DNA of 64,000 nt from Flavonifractor sp052065355. Its GTDB lineage: Bacteria; Bacillota; Clostridia; Oscillospirales; Oscillospiraceae. Numbering within the stretch: the stretch's first letter is position 1; every line of letters starts with the position of its first letter. Made by a program: the position numbers and the translations under genes. The stretch covers positions 207,799 to 271,798 of the forward strand of contig NZ_JBQHUF010000003.1 of the NCBI RefSeq assembly GCF_052065355.1, written 5' to 3'. The notes under the pieces were generated by a model. It did no database searches, was not told the origin of the DNA, and saw nothing but the letters and a program-made list of their open reading frames with translations. Of this stretch, positions 39,109-46,987 are shown in pieces.

Positions 39109-39161
39109 ATTATAGCACAGAAACTTAAGAAATTGCAATCCTGTCTCGGATGTGCTATGAT
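39109..39161. promoter_or_regulatory. Overlapping divergent promoters with a shared -35 box
   Basis: The palindromic TTGCAA at 39133-39138 can act as -35 for both directions. Plus: 17-base spacer then TATGAT (39156-39161). Minus: 18-base spacer then TATAAT (plus-strand ATTATA 39109-39114). Polymerase could occupy only one side at a time. Confidence 0.6.
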
Positions 39162-39192
39162 AGGCCGGAACGGAAAGAAAGGCGGACAGGAT

Positions 39193-39444
39193 ATGACAAG
39201 CATTGACTTTCGGCCCAGAGGGGTCTGCTCCCAGCGTATGCACATCGAGGTTGAGGACGGCATCGTCCGCAGTCTGAAGGTTACCGGTGGGTGCAATGGA
39301 AACCTGCAGGGGATTGCCCGGCTGGTGGAAGGAATGCCGGTGGAGGAGGTTATCCGGCGGTTGGACGGAATCCGCTGCGGGTTCAAGAGCACCTCCTGCC
39401 CTGACCAGCTGGCTCAGGCGCTGAAGCAGCAGATGAAGGTATAA
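39193..39444 (+). CDS. TSCPD domain protein
   Basis: 83 aa from the ATG at 39193. FRPRGVCSQRMHIEVEDGIV, then TGGCNGNLQGIARLVEGMP and CGFKSTSCPDQLAQAL, are the TSCPD domain, known both as the tail of some ribonucleotide reductases and as small free-standing proteins in Clostridia. The conserved Cys residues suggest metal binding. Function of the free form is unknown. It is divergent from the TetR gene and ends at a terminator. Confidence 0.82.
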   Translation: MTSIDFRPRGVCSQRMHIEVEDGIVRSLKVTGGCNGNLQGIARLVEGMPVEEVIRRLDGIRCGFKSTSCPDQLAQALKQQMKV

Positions 39445-39478
39445 AAAACGGGACGCCGTCGGCGTCCCGTTTTTTATA
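39441..39478. terminator. Bidirectional terminator
   Basis: An ATAAAAAACGGGACGCC arm pairs with GGCGTCCCGTTTTTTAT around a two-base centre. It overlaps the stop codons of both convergent genes (TSCPD and FUSC). Confidence 0.85.
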
Positions 39479-41396
39479 CCTTAGGCAGACAGGTGAGAAG
39501 CAGGCGGGCATTTTGCAAATAACGCTCCAGCATACCCCGCAGATCGCCCTGAGGCAGGCTCTCCTCAGTCAGCTCAGCCAGGCTGGGCTGAGGCGGTATC
39601 AAGCGGGTGCGGATCCGGCTGGCCAGCTCCTCCAGCGGCGCGTACTCCTCTGGAGAAAGGGCGCCGGTTTGGATCAGGCATTCTACCTGCTCCAGCTCGG
39701 AAAACATGTTCCACAGTGTCAGCTGCATGGTGCGGTAGCCTGACCCTTCATCCGGAGGAAGCTGGGCGATGTAGGAGGCTGCCTCATGGTACACCATATG
39801 GAACTGAGACAGCAATTCGCTGTACAGGGCAGGGTCCACCGGGTCCCGCAGACTGCGCTGCACCACGCCCCAGTACACCGACTGGAGGTAGAACAGGGAA
39901 CGGAGATTGCGGCGGAATTGCAGGTCCTTCCGGCTGGGCAGCAGAAAACGATTGACGAGCAGAACCAGCACCACCGCCATGGCCAGATAGAACAGACGCA
40001 GCTGGATAGCTTCGGTCTCCTCCACGGTAAGAGTGGCCATGGTAAGTGCAAAAGAGGTGGAGAAAATGGGGTGGACCCAGGTGCCCGGCGTACAGCAGTA
40101 CATCAGAGCGATCATTACCAGAGAGAAGACAAAAATACCGGGCAGGCCGGGGAGATAGGGATAGACCAGGTGGACCAGCAGACAGCCGATGGCGGTGCCG
40201 ATGGGGCGGGTGACCATGCGGTGCGCGCTTTCCTCGTAGCTGGGCTGGAGAAGCAGAAAGGCATGGAGCGGGAACCAGTAGGTGTGCTCAAAATCCCAGA
40301 GAAAGCTGACGGTGCAGCTTACCGTGAGCACCACCGCCAGGCGCAGGGCAAAGCGGAACTCAAAGCTGTCCGGAGACAGCCGCTGGCGGAAATTCATCCA
40401 CCAGTCCCGCCAGAAGTGACTGCGGAAGGAGGGACGGGTGGGAGAGAACGGCTCCCGGCACAGGAGCAGCAGCATATGTAGCACACTGCGGGCGAAGATG
40501 CGCAGGCGGCCCTGGGGCAGAAAATTCTCCTCCAGCTTGTGCTGGATCTCGTCGGCCAGAGCCTCCAGCGCGGCCGAGCTGTCCGCCTCATGCAGGCGGC
40601 GGACCAGGTCGGACAGCGCATCCATTACCTCAGGAAAAGCGGGGGTCTCCCGGGCCTCCTGCCAGGCGGCCTCGTCCGTGACCAGATAGGAGGCTCGCTG
40701 AAACAGCAGGGCAAAGAGGTGATAATATCGCTTCTGTTTGTCGGGAAGATGGAACAGATGACGCCGGTCATAGCCCAGACGATGGAATTTTTGAGCGGTA
40801 TCATACAGCTCCTTACGGACAGCGGCGTTGCTGCCGTCCTTGGCAAGCAGCTCCAGCAGCTGGGAGAGACGTACCAGAGCGGTGTCGATCTGCTTGGCGG
40901 GATCGGGCGTTTGGTGCAGCAGACGGTTATACAGTGCCAGCGCAGGGATCAGCAGGGCAAAACAGAAAATCGCAGCTAGGAACTGGGTGCGGAATTCTGA
41001 CGGTGTAGGGGGGCGCAGCTCCATAAACACAAAGGTCATGGCAAAGCCCAGGTAACCCTTGGGCGCGAACTGGCTGCTCTTCCAGAATACCAGAAATACC
41101 GGGACCGCCAGGTTGAGCACTACGCAGAGCACCACATTTCGGGTGGCAGCGTAGGCGAGCAGGCAGATCAGCAGAGGTACCAGGAACAGCCGCACATAGT
41201 CAGAGGGCAGATTGTGTGCCCTTCGGCGGATCTGGAACAGAGTGGTAGAGCAGGTCACCACGATAATATATCGCTGACCGAAAATCAGTGAAACCAGCAC
41301 AAACTGGACCACATAAAACAAAATTGTAGGAAGGGCTTCCTTCAGGCGGCTGCGAAAAAGCGAAGGAAAGCCCCGGAGTGTGGAAAGAGCGGCCAT
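39474..41396 (-). CDS. FUSC-family membrane protein (aromatic acid exporter-like)
   Basis: 640 aa from the ATG at 41396 (GGCAGGAGGG upstream). Two membrane blocks, each with about five or six segments, are separated by a 200-residue cytoplasmic helical domain. The second block contains the FUSC-like RFALRLAVVLTVSCTVSFLW and HRMVTRPIGTAIGCLLVHLV. Relatives (AaeB, YccS) export aromatic acids or related compounds. The final 130 residues are another helical cytoplasmic domain. Single-gene unit with its own promoter. Confidence 0.82.
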   Translation of the reverse strand: MAALSTLRGFPSLFRSRLKEALPTILFYVVQFVLVSLIFGQRYIIVVTCSTTLFQIRRRAHNLPSDYVRLFLVPLLICLLAYAATRNVVLCVVLNLAVPVFLVFWKSSQFAPKGYLGFAMTFVFMELRPPTPSEFRTQFLAAIFCFALLIPALALYNRLLHQTPDPAKQIDTALVRLSQLLELLAKDGSNAAVRKELYDTAQKFHRLGYDRRHLFHLPDKQKRYYHLFALLFQRASYLVTDEAAWQEARETPAFPEVMDALSDLVRRLHEADSSAALEALADEIQHKLEENFLPQGRLRIFARSVLHMLLLLCREPFSPTRPSFRSHFWRDWWMNFRQRLSPDSFEFRFALRLAVVLTVSCTVSFLWDFEHTYWFPLHAFLLLQPSYEESAHRMVTRPIGTAIGCLLVHLVYPYLPGLPGIFVFSLVMIALMYCCTPGTWVHPIFSTSFALTMATLTVEETEAIQLRLFYLAMAVVLVLLVNRFLLPSRKDLQFRRNLRSLFYLQSVYWGVVQRSLRDPVDPALYSELLSQFHMVYHEAASYIAQLPPDEGSGYRTMQLTLWNMFSELEQVECLIQTGALSPEEYAPLEELASRIRTRLIPPQPSLAELTEESLPQGDLRGMLERYLQNARLLLTCLPKV

Positions 41397-41450
41397 TCGG
41401 ATCCCTCCTGCCGCGGCCCGGAGACCGCATTTTACTGAAACTTTACCTTT

Positions 41451-41480
41451 ATTATAGCGGAATAACGCGGTAAAGCACAA
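41451..41480 (-). promoter_or_regulatory. Promoter of the FUSC gene
   Basis: On the minus strand TTGTGC (41475-41480), an 18-base spacer and a perfect TATAAT (41451-41456). Confidence 0.5.
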
Positions 41481-41503
41481 GCGCTGTCGAAAATTTTCCC
41501 GCA

Positions 41504-41532
41504 TTGAAAAAACAGCGGAGGCATTATATAAT
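41504..41532 (+). promoter_or_regulatory. Promoter of mutY-tdk
   Basis: TTGAAA (41504-41509), 17-base spacer, TATAAT (41527-41532). Confidence 0.75.
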
Positions 41533-41569
41533 AGCTTCTGCTATAAAAACCGAGATGGAGGAATCGTAT

Positions 41570-42634
41570 TTGGGACCCCTTGACCGCCTGCCGGTACCGC
41601 TGATCCGATGGTACCAGGAAAACGCACGGGTGCTGCCCTGGCGCAGTGACCCTACGCCGTACCATGTATGGATCAGTGAGATCATGCTCCAGCAGACCCG
41701 GGTGGCGGCGGTGCTGGACTACTACCGCCGGTTTCTGGAGGAACTGCCGACGGTGGCCGACCTGGCGGCTGTGGAAGAAGACAGGCTGATGAAGCTGTGG
41801 CAGGGTCTGGGCTACTACAACCGGGCCAGGAATTTGCAAAAAGCCGCCAAACAGATCATGGACGAGCATGGGGGAAAATTCCCGGATACGTACGAGGAGA
41901 TCCGGGCGCTCTGCGGCGTGGGTGACTACACCGCCGGGGCCATTGCCTCCATTGCCTTCGGCATCCCTGTTCCGGCGGTGGACGGAAATGTGCTGCGGGT
42001 AGTGAGCCGCATTACCGGAGACGAGCGGGATATCACCAAGCCACAGACCAAGGCGGCTGTGGGGGAAGCACTGCGGGCGGTCATGCCCGTCCGGGCACCG
42101 GGGGACTTTAATCAGGCCCTGATGGAGCTAGGCGCTACAGTCTGTCTGCCCAATGGGGCGCCGCTGTGTGAGCAATGCCCCGCGCGGGATTTCTGTGTGG
42201 CCTGCCGGACGGAACGCACCGGAGAACTGCCTGTCAAGGCAGCCAAGAAGGAGCGGCGAATAGAGGAGCGGACGGTGTTCCTCATTTTTTATCAGGACCG
42301 GGTGGCGCTGCGTCGGCGGGAGAAAAAAGGCCTGCTGGCCGGACTGTGGGAGTATCCCAACGAGCTGGCCCCGGCGCCTTGCCCAGTGGAGGCGGTCAGC
42401 CTTACCGACGGCCCGGTGGGGAAGCATATTTTTACCCACATTGAATGGCGGATGCGGTCGGTGATCGTGGGTGCCAAGGGGGAGAAACTGCCGGAGGGCT
42501 GGGTGTGGGCCAGCCGGGCAGACCTGGAACGGGAATACGCCGTGCCCAACGCATTCCGCGCCTTTCAGAGCGCGGTGGAGGGACGGTTAGGAGGAGAAGA
42601 AGGATGGCAAAGCTCTATTTTCGATATGGTGTGA
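41570..42634 (+). CDS. mutY: A/G-specific adenine glycosylase
   Basis: 354 aa from TTG at 41570 (GGAGG 8 bases upstream; ATG at 41555 lacks a site). The catalytic domain has LPWRSDPTPYHVWISEIMLQ (active Glu), a helix-hairpin-helix ALCGVGDYTAGAIAS with catalytic Asp in PVPAVDGNVLRVVSR, and a 4Fe-4S loop C-x6-C-x2-C-x5-C (LCEQCPARDFC). The C-terminal NUDIX-like domain recognises 8-oxoG. It removes A mispaired with 8-oxoG. It overlaps tdk by 31 bases. Confidence 0.94.
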   Translation: MGPLDRLPVPLIRWYQENARVLPWRSDPTPYHVWISEIMLQQTRVAAVLDYYRRFLEELPTVADLAAVEEDRLMKLWQGLGYYNRARNLQKAAKQIMDEHGGKFPDTYEEIRALCGVGDYTAGAIASIAFGIPVPAVDGNVLRVVSRITGDERDITKPQTKAAVGEALRAVMPVRAPGDFNQALMELGATVCLPNGAPLCEQCPARDFCVACRTERTGELPVKAAKKERRIEERTVFLIFYQDRVALRRREKKGLLAGLWEYPNELAPAPCPVEAVSLTDGPVGKHIFTHIEWRMRSVIVGAKGEKLPEGWVWASRADLEREYAVPNAFRAFQSAVEGRLGGEEGWQSSIFDMV

Positions 42635-43176
42635 TGGGCTCCAGCAAGACGGCCAACGCCCTGATGGTGCGCTACAACTACGAGGAGCGGGGACAGGATG
42701 CCCTGCTGGTCAAACCCGCTATCGACCAGCGGGACGGAGCCCGGTTCGTGGCCTCCCGGGCGGGATTAAGTCATCCCTGCGTTTATTTTTCCGACCTGAT
42801 GGCTATGACGCCCCAGCAGCTCAAGCCCTACGCCTGCATCATCGTGGACGAGGCCCAGTTCCTCAGCAGGGACGAGGTGCGCTACCTCACCGATCTGGTG
42901 GATGACTGGAATATCCCTGTTATCTGCTATGGCCTGCGTGCCGATTTCCGGGGAGATCTGTTCCCAGGTTCGGCGGAGCTGCTGGCTACCGCCGACGTGA
43001 TCGAGGAGGTCAAGACCATCTGTTGGTGCGGTAAGAAGGCCCTGTGCAACGCCCGGTTCGACGAGAACGGAAAGGTCATCAAGGAGGGCGAGCAGGTGGT
43101 GCTGGGAGCCAATGATAAGTATATTGGCCTGTGCCGTAAGCACTGGAAAGAGGGCAACTTAGGGCCCGTTAAGTAA
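42604..43176 (+). CDS. tdk: Thymidine kinase
   Basis: 190 aa. The P-loop YGVMGSSKTANAL is followed by PAIDQRDG, the Walker B-like CIIVDEAQFL with the catalytic Glu, and a zinc-binding set of Cys residues (ICWCGKKALCNARF, CRKHW). It phosphorylates deoxythymidine in nucleotide salvage. Its start lies inside the mutY 3' end with GGAGAAGAAGG upstream, so the two are co-transcribed. Confidence 0.93.
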   Translation: MAKLYFRYGVMGSSKTANALMVRYNYEERGQDALLVKPAIDQRDGARFVASRAGLSHPCVYFSDLMAMTPQQLKPYACIIVDEAQFLSRDEVRYLTDLVDDWNIPVICYGLRADFRGDLFPGSAELLATADVIEEVKTICWCGKKALCNARFDENGKVIKEGEQVVLGANDKYIGLCRKHWKEGNLGPVK

Positions 43177-43344
43177 GTCGGGGGTCAGACACTCCACAAC
43201 CAGCAGAAGGCCAAGACGCAGGCCTTGTTCAAAGGAGTACATGCCATGACCGGCGGCGGGATTGTTCCGCAGCTCTTCCGGCCACCGGCCGGGGTCGGGC
43301 GGGCCTACAAAGTAGTGGTAGAGCAGTTCCATGGTAGGGGACAT
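43159..43344 (-). CDS. Small hypothetical protein divergent from an XRE regulator
   Basis: 61 aa from the ATG at 43344 (GGAGGTG 6 bases upstream). The sequence (MELLYHYFVGPPDPGRWPEE, then a hydrophobic-leaning GLRLGLLLVVECLTPDLL) gives no family match that I recognise. Its convergent 3' end overlaps tdk by 18 bases. It shares an operator-rich 77-base control region with the XRE gene, so it is probably regulated by it. Confidence 0.62.
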   Translation of the reverse strand: MSPTMELLYHYFVGPPDPGRWPEELRNNPAAGHGMYSFEQGLRLGLLLVVECLTPDLLNGP

Positions 43345-43359
43345 TAGAACACCTCCAAA

Positions 43360-43401
43360 CGACTTATTAGACATGTTTATTATAATGCGACTAATTAGTC
43401 G
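43360..43401. promoter_or_regulatory. Divergent control region with two related operators
   Basis: CGACTAATTAGTCG (43388-43401) is a perfect 14-bp palindrome. CGACTTATTAGACA (starting about 43360) is a degenerate second copy. TATAAT at 43381-43386 lies between them and is nearly symmetric, so it can serve either strand. The layout fits an autoregulating XRE repressor. Confidence 0.5.
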
Positions 43402-43421
43402 TGTCAAGAGGGGGAGTAAGT

Positions 43422-43646
43422 ATGGAGTTTGCATTACGGCTTTCACAGCTGAGGGCGGAGAAAAAATTGACGCAAAAGCAGGCTGCGGAAGCAATGGAAA
43501 TAACAGTTCGCCAATATCAGCGCTTTGAAAAGGGAGAACAGAAGCCGGGGTTTGACAATCTGCTCCGTATTGCCGACTTCTACGGCGTGTCCGTGGATTG
43601 GCTCATGGGCCGCACCCAGCGCAGAGAGGTGTGGACGGTGAACTAG
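43422..43646 (+). CDS. XRE-family transcriptional regulator
   Basis: 74 aa, an HTH_3 domain with RLSQLRAEKKLTQKQAAEAM, ITVRQYQRFEKGEQKPGFDN and LLRIADFYGVSVDWLMGRT. A GGGGGAG site precedes the ATG at 43422. A palindrome ends 21 bases before the start codon, so autoregulation is likely. It precedes the radical SAM gene by 85 bases in the same direction. Confidence 0.87.
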   Translation: MEFALRLSQLRAEKKLTQKQAAEAMEITVRQYQRFEKGEQKPGFDNLLRIADFYGVSVDWLMGRTQRREVWTVN

Positions 43647-43731
43647 CATTGCCATGCCTCCGGCGGCCCCCCCTGTTGGATGTACCCCCCAGGGGAGTGC
43701 GGGATCCGGAAACTGGAAAGGAACGACAAAC

Positions 43732-44607
43732 ATGATCTGTAACCTCTGCCCCAGACAGTGCGGGGCATTGCGTACCGAAACTGAGGGCCATGGCCTGTGC
43801 CGGATGCCGGAGGCACCGGTGGTGGCTCGGGCGGCCCTCCACAAGTGGGAAGAGCCGCCTGTCTCAGGGACAAACGGCTCCGGCACGGTGTTTTTCTCCG
43901 GCTGTTCCCTGGGGTGCGTGTTCTGCCAGAATGAGCAGATCAGCCACCGGGATTTTGGAAAGGCCATTTCGGTCTCCCGGCTGCGGGAGATCTTTTTTGC
44001 ACTTATCGTACAGGGCGCCCACAACATCAACCTGGTCAACCCCACCCACTACGCCCATGTGGTACGGCAGGCGTTGGACGAGCCCCTGCCGGTGCCAGTG
44101 GTGTGGAACTCCGGCGGCTACGAGCGGGTGGAGACCCTTCGGGCTATGGATGGAAAGGTGCAGATCTATCTGCCCGACTACAAATATCACACCCCGGAAT
44201 ACGCAAAGCGGTATTCCGGGGCGGAGGATTACCCGGAGGTTGCCCGGGCGGCGATTCTGGAGATGGTCCGGCAAACCGGACCCTGCGTGTATGATGAAAA
44301 CGGTCTGCTGAAGCGGGGCGTCATTATCCGGCACCTGCTGCTGCCCGGCAAGCTGGCCGAAGCCAAGCGGGTGATGGACTGGGTGAGAGAGCAGTTTGAG
44401 CCGGGAGAGGTGCTCTTTTCCCTCATGAGCCAGTACATCCCCTGGGGAAGAGCTGCCGAATTTCCCGAGATCGACCGGCGGGTACGCCCCTCTGAGGCCC
44501 GGGCGGCAGAGGGGTACATGTCCGACCTGGGACTGAAGGGTTTTGCCCAGGGCGTGGAGGCCGCTCAGGCCGACTACATCCCGCCCTTTGATCTGACGGG
44601 GGTATAG
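43732..44607 (+). CDS. Radical SAM protein, PflA-like (COG1313 type)
   Basis: 291 aa from the ATG at 43732. The Cys-rich N-terminus (MICNLCPRQCGALR) may hold an auxiliary cluster. The radical SAM triad is FFSGCSLGCVFCQNEQ (C-x3-C-x2-C). VVWNSGGYERVETLRAMDGK and YLPDYKYHTPEYAKRYSGAE are characteristic of the uncharacterised PflA-like group. It makes a 5'-deoxyadenosyl radical; the substrate is unknown, possibly a glycyl radical enzyme or a protein residue. No glycyl radical enzyme gene is near. Confidence 0.82.
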   Translation: MICNLCPRQCGALRTETEGHGLCRMPEAPVVARAALHKWEEPPVSGTNGSGTVFFSGCSLGCVFCQNEQISHRDFGKAISVSRLREIFFALIVQGAHNINLVNPTHYAHVVRQALDEPLPVPVVWNSGGYERVETLRAMDGKVQIYLPDYKYHTPEYAKRYSGAEDYPEVARAAILEMVRQTGPCVYDENGLLKRGVIIRHLLLPGKLAEAKRVMDWVREQFEPGEVLFSLMSQYIPWGRAAEFPEIDRRVRPSEARAAEGYMSDLGLKGFAQGVEAAQADYIPPFDLTGV

Positions 44608-44608
44608 C

Positions 44609-45511
44609 TCAGTCCAACAGGGCTGCCATATCCACAGGCAGGGGAAGCTGCCAGTGGAGAGATTCACCGGTGACCGGATGGGTCAGGAAAAGCTGGGCGG
44701 AGTGGAGAGCGGGCCTGGTGATGAGGCTCTGATCCTCTGTACCATAGAGAAAATCCCCGGTGAGAGGACAGCCCAGGTGGGCCATATGGACCCGGATCTG
44801 GTGGGTGCGGCCGCTGTCCAGCTCCAGCTCTACCAGGCTGCGTCCGTTAGCGGTGCGCAGTACCTGATACCTGGTGCGGGCCCACTGGCCCGCCTGGGCT
44901 ACCTGCCGGGCGATGAGAGAGCCGGGCACAAGACCGATGGGGGCATCCACCAGCCCTTCGCTGGGTTGGGGTACGCCGTCGCACACTGCCAGGTAGATCC
45001 GGCGGAAGGCGGGGGTGTGGAGCTGAAGCTTCAGCCGCTCCTGAGCATGGGAGTGCTTGGCCACTACCATCAGGCCGGACGTGCCCCGGTCCAGCCGGTG
45101 GACCAGGTGGATATCCGCCAGAAGGCCGGTTCGACGGTAGTACCAGGCGATATGGTTGCACAGCGTATCGTCAAAATGGCCGGGGCCCGGGTGGACGGAC
45201 AGGCCGGGAGCCTTATTGAGCACCAGAATATCCGCGTCCTCATAGACGATATCCAGAGGGCCGGGAGTCGGGATCATATCACACTTGGGGTCGGGATCCG
45301 ATATCAGGACGGAGAGCTCTTGCCCCGCCGCTACCCGCTGGCCGGTAATGGCCCTGGCCCCATCCAGAAGAATGCCGTTTTCCAGCCACTTTACCCGACG
45401 GATCACTGTGCCGGACAAATGTAGCTCCCGGCGGAGCAAGGTGTCAATTTTCTCTCCGGACTGGGCGGGCGTGACTGTCAGCACCAGGCGGCGAGGGGGC
45501 TGCTGTTCCAT
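44609..45511 (-). CDS. RluA-family 23S rRNA pseudouridine synthase
   Basis: 300 aa from the ATG at 45511 (GAAGGAGGG upstream). An S4-like N-terminal RNA-binding part (GEKIDTLLRRELHLSGTVIR) is followed by the catalytic domain with ILVLNKAPGLSVHPGPGH and the signature IHLVHRLDRGTSGLMVVAK, where the Asp is catalytic, then SGRTHQIRVHMAHLG. It isomerises uridines in rRNA; whether it is RluC- or RluD-like is not clear. Convergent with the radical SAM gene. Confidence 0.9.
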   Translation of the reverse strand: MEQQPPRRLVLTVTPAQSGEKIDTLLRRELHLSGTVIRRVKWLENGILLDGARAITGQRVAAGQELSVLISDPDPKCDMIPTPGPLDIVYEDADILVLNKAPGLSVHPGPGHFDDTLCNHIAWYYRRTGLLADIHLVHRLDRGTSGLMVVAKHSHAQERLKLQLHTPAFRRIYLAVCDGVPQPSEGLVDAPIGLVPGSLIARQVAQAGQWARTRYQVLRTANGRSLVELELDSGRTHQIRVHMAHLGCPLTGDFLYGTEDQSLITRPALHSAQLFLTHPVTGESLHWQLPLPVDMAALLD

Positions 45512-45538
45512 AAATCCGCCCTCCTTCTCGTTTTTTCC

Positions 45539-45589
45539 AGTATAGCACGGCCTGTGCGGCTTTTCAAACGGCGGGTTTTGTAGTATAAT
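45539..45589. promoter_or_regulatory. Divergent promoters of the RluA gene and hemW
   Basis: Minus: TTGAAA (45562-45567), 17-base spacer, TATACT (45539-45544). Plus: TTTTCA (45561-45566), 17-base spacer, TATAAT (45584-45589). The two -35 boxes occupy the same bases. Confidence 0.65.
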
Positions 45590-45648
45590 AACTCTTAAAC
45601 CATATGGGCCGCGTCCGCGGCCCTCTCCAGCGGAATCGAGGTGCTCCC

Positions 45649-46857
45649 ATGGCGGAAAAACTGGGCGTTTATGTCCATATCCCCTTCTGCCGCAGTAAGT
45701 GCGACTACTGCGACTTTTACTCCCTGGCCGGACGAGAGGACAGGATGGACGACTACCTGAAGGCACTGATCGCCCACATGAAGGAGACAGGTCCCCTGAC
45801 CAAAGGCAGCCAGGTGGATACAGTATATTTCGGCGGCGGCACGCCCAGCTATTTTGGAGAGAAGCGGCTGCGGGAACTGCTGCGCACCATTGCCAAGCGG
45901 TTCGATCTGGCCAAGGACGCCGAGATCACAGTGGAGTGCAACCCGGACAGCGTGAATCTCAAAATGCTCCAGACCCTGCGGAAGGCCGGGGCCAACCGGA
46001 TCTCCCTGGGTGTCCAGTCCGCCCACCCCTGCGAGCTGAGCAATCTCCACCGGCCCCACGACTTTGAGCAGGTGAAGGAGGCCGTGAAGGCGATCCGGGC
46101 GGCTAAGTTCAAGAACCTGAGTCTAGACCTGATTTACGGCCTGCCCGGCCAGGATATGGCGGGCTGGCAGGATACAGTGGAGCAGGTGCTGGCCCTGGAG
46201 CCGGAGCACCTGAGCTGCTATGGCCTGAAGGTGGAGCCGGGCACCCCGCTGGACGATCGGGTGGTCCGGGGCGAGAAGCTGCCCGACGATGATGACCAGG
46301 CCGACATGTATCTATGGATGGTGGAGCGGCTGGGAGAGGCCGGGTACAAGCAGTACGAGATCTCCAATTTTGCCCGGGCGGGATTCCAGTCCAGGCACAA
46401 CCTGAAATACTGGATGGGGCGGCCCTATATCGGCTTCGGCCCGGGCGCCCACTCCGACTTCGGCGGGCGGCGGTACTCCTTTGTCCGGGACCTGGAGCGG
46501 TATATTACCGGTGTGCTGGGCGGCGGCGCGGTCATTGACGAGTCCGAGCTCATCCCCCAGAGAGAGCGGGGCAGCGAGTATCTGATGCTCCGGCTGCGCA
46601 CCACCAGGGGCATTGAGGAATGGGAGTACCGACGGGAGTTCTTTATGAACTTCGACCCCATCGAGCAGAAGCTGGAGGAATATGAGCGCCGGGGATGGGC
46701 TGAGCGCCACGACCGGCGGTGGAATCTGACGCCTAAGGGATTCCTGGTGTCCAACCAGCTCATCGGTGAGCTGCTGAGCATCCAGGAAGAAGCCACGTTG
46801 GAGAAAACCCTGCCCCGTCTGAAGCAAGGCAGACCGGAGCCGGAACAGGAGCGCTGA
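45649..46857 (+). CDS. hemW: HemW, heme chaperone of the radical SAM family
   Basis: 402 aa from the ATG at 45649. GVYVHIPFCRSKCDYCDFYS gives the C-x3-C-x2-C cluster motif. TVYFGGGTPSYFGEKRL, LDLIYGLPGQDM, and the C-terminal HemN-type domain (YEISNFARAGFQSRHNLKYW) follow. The Cys after FCRSKC is followed by DF, as in HemW rather than HemN. HemW binds heme and delivers it to hemoproteins; it is not the coproporphyrinogen oxidase. Confidence 0.93.
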   Translation: MAEKLGVYVHIPFCRSKCDYCDFYSLAGREDRMDDYLKALIAHMKETGPLTKGSQVDTVYFGGGTPSYFGEKRLRELLRTIAKRFDLAKDAEITVECNPDSVNLKMLQTLRKAGANRISLGVQSAHPCELSNLHRPHDFEQVKEAVKAIRAAKFKNLSLDLIYGLPGQDMAGWQDTVEQVLALEPEHLSCYGLKVEPGTPLDDRVVRGEKLPDDDDQADMYLWMVERLGEAGYKQYEISNFARAGFQSRHNLKYWMGRPYIGFGPGAHSDFGGRRYSFVRDLERYITGVLGGGAVIDESELIPQRERGSEYLMLRLRTTRGIEEWEYRREFFMNFDPIEQKLEEYERRGWAERHDRRWNLTPKGFLVSNQLIGELLSIQEEATLEKTLPRLKQGRPEPEQER

Positions 46858-46903
46858 CCGGTCGGCATACGGCAGAAGATGTTTTGTCGATTTCCGGGTA
46901 TAT

Positions 46904-46934
46904 GGCCCCCGCTTGTTTACAAGCGGGGGCTTTT
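46904..46934 (+). terminator. Terminator after hemW
   Basis: A 12-bp stem GCCCCCGCTTGT/ACAAGCGGGGGC with a 2-4 base loop, then TTTTG. Confidence 0.78.
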
Positions 46935-46987
46935 GTGTTAACATAATGCGCATAACAGCTTTTGACACACGGCATAGGAGGAACGCG

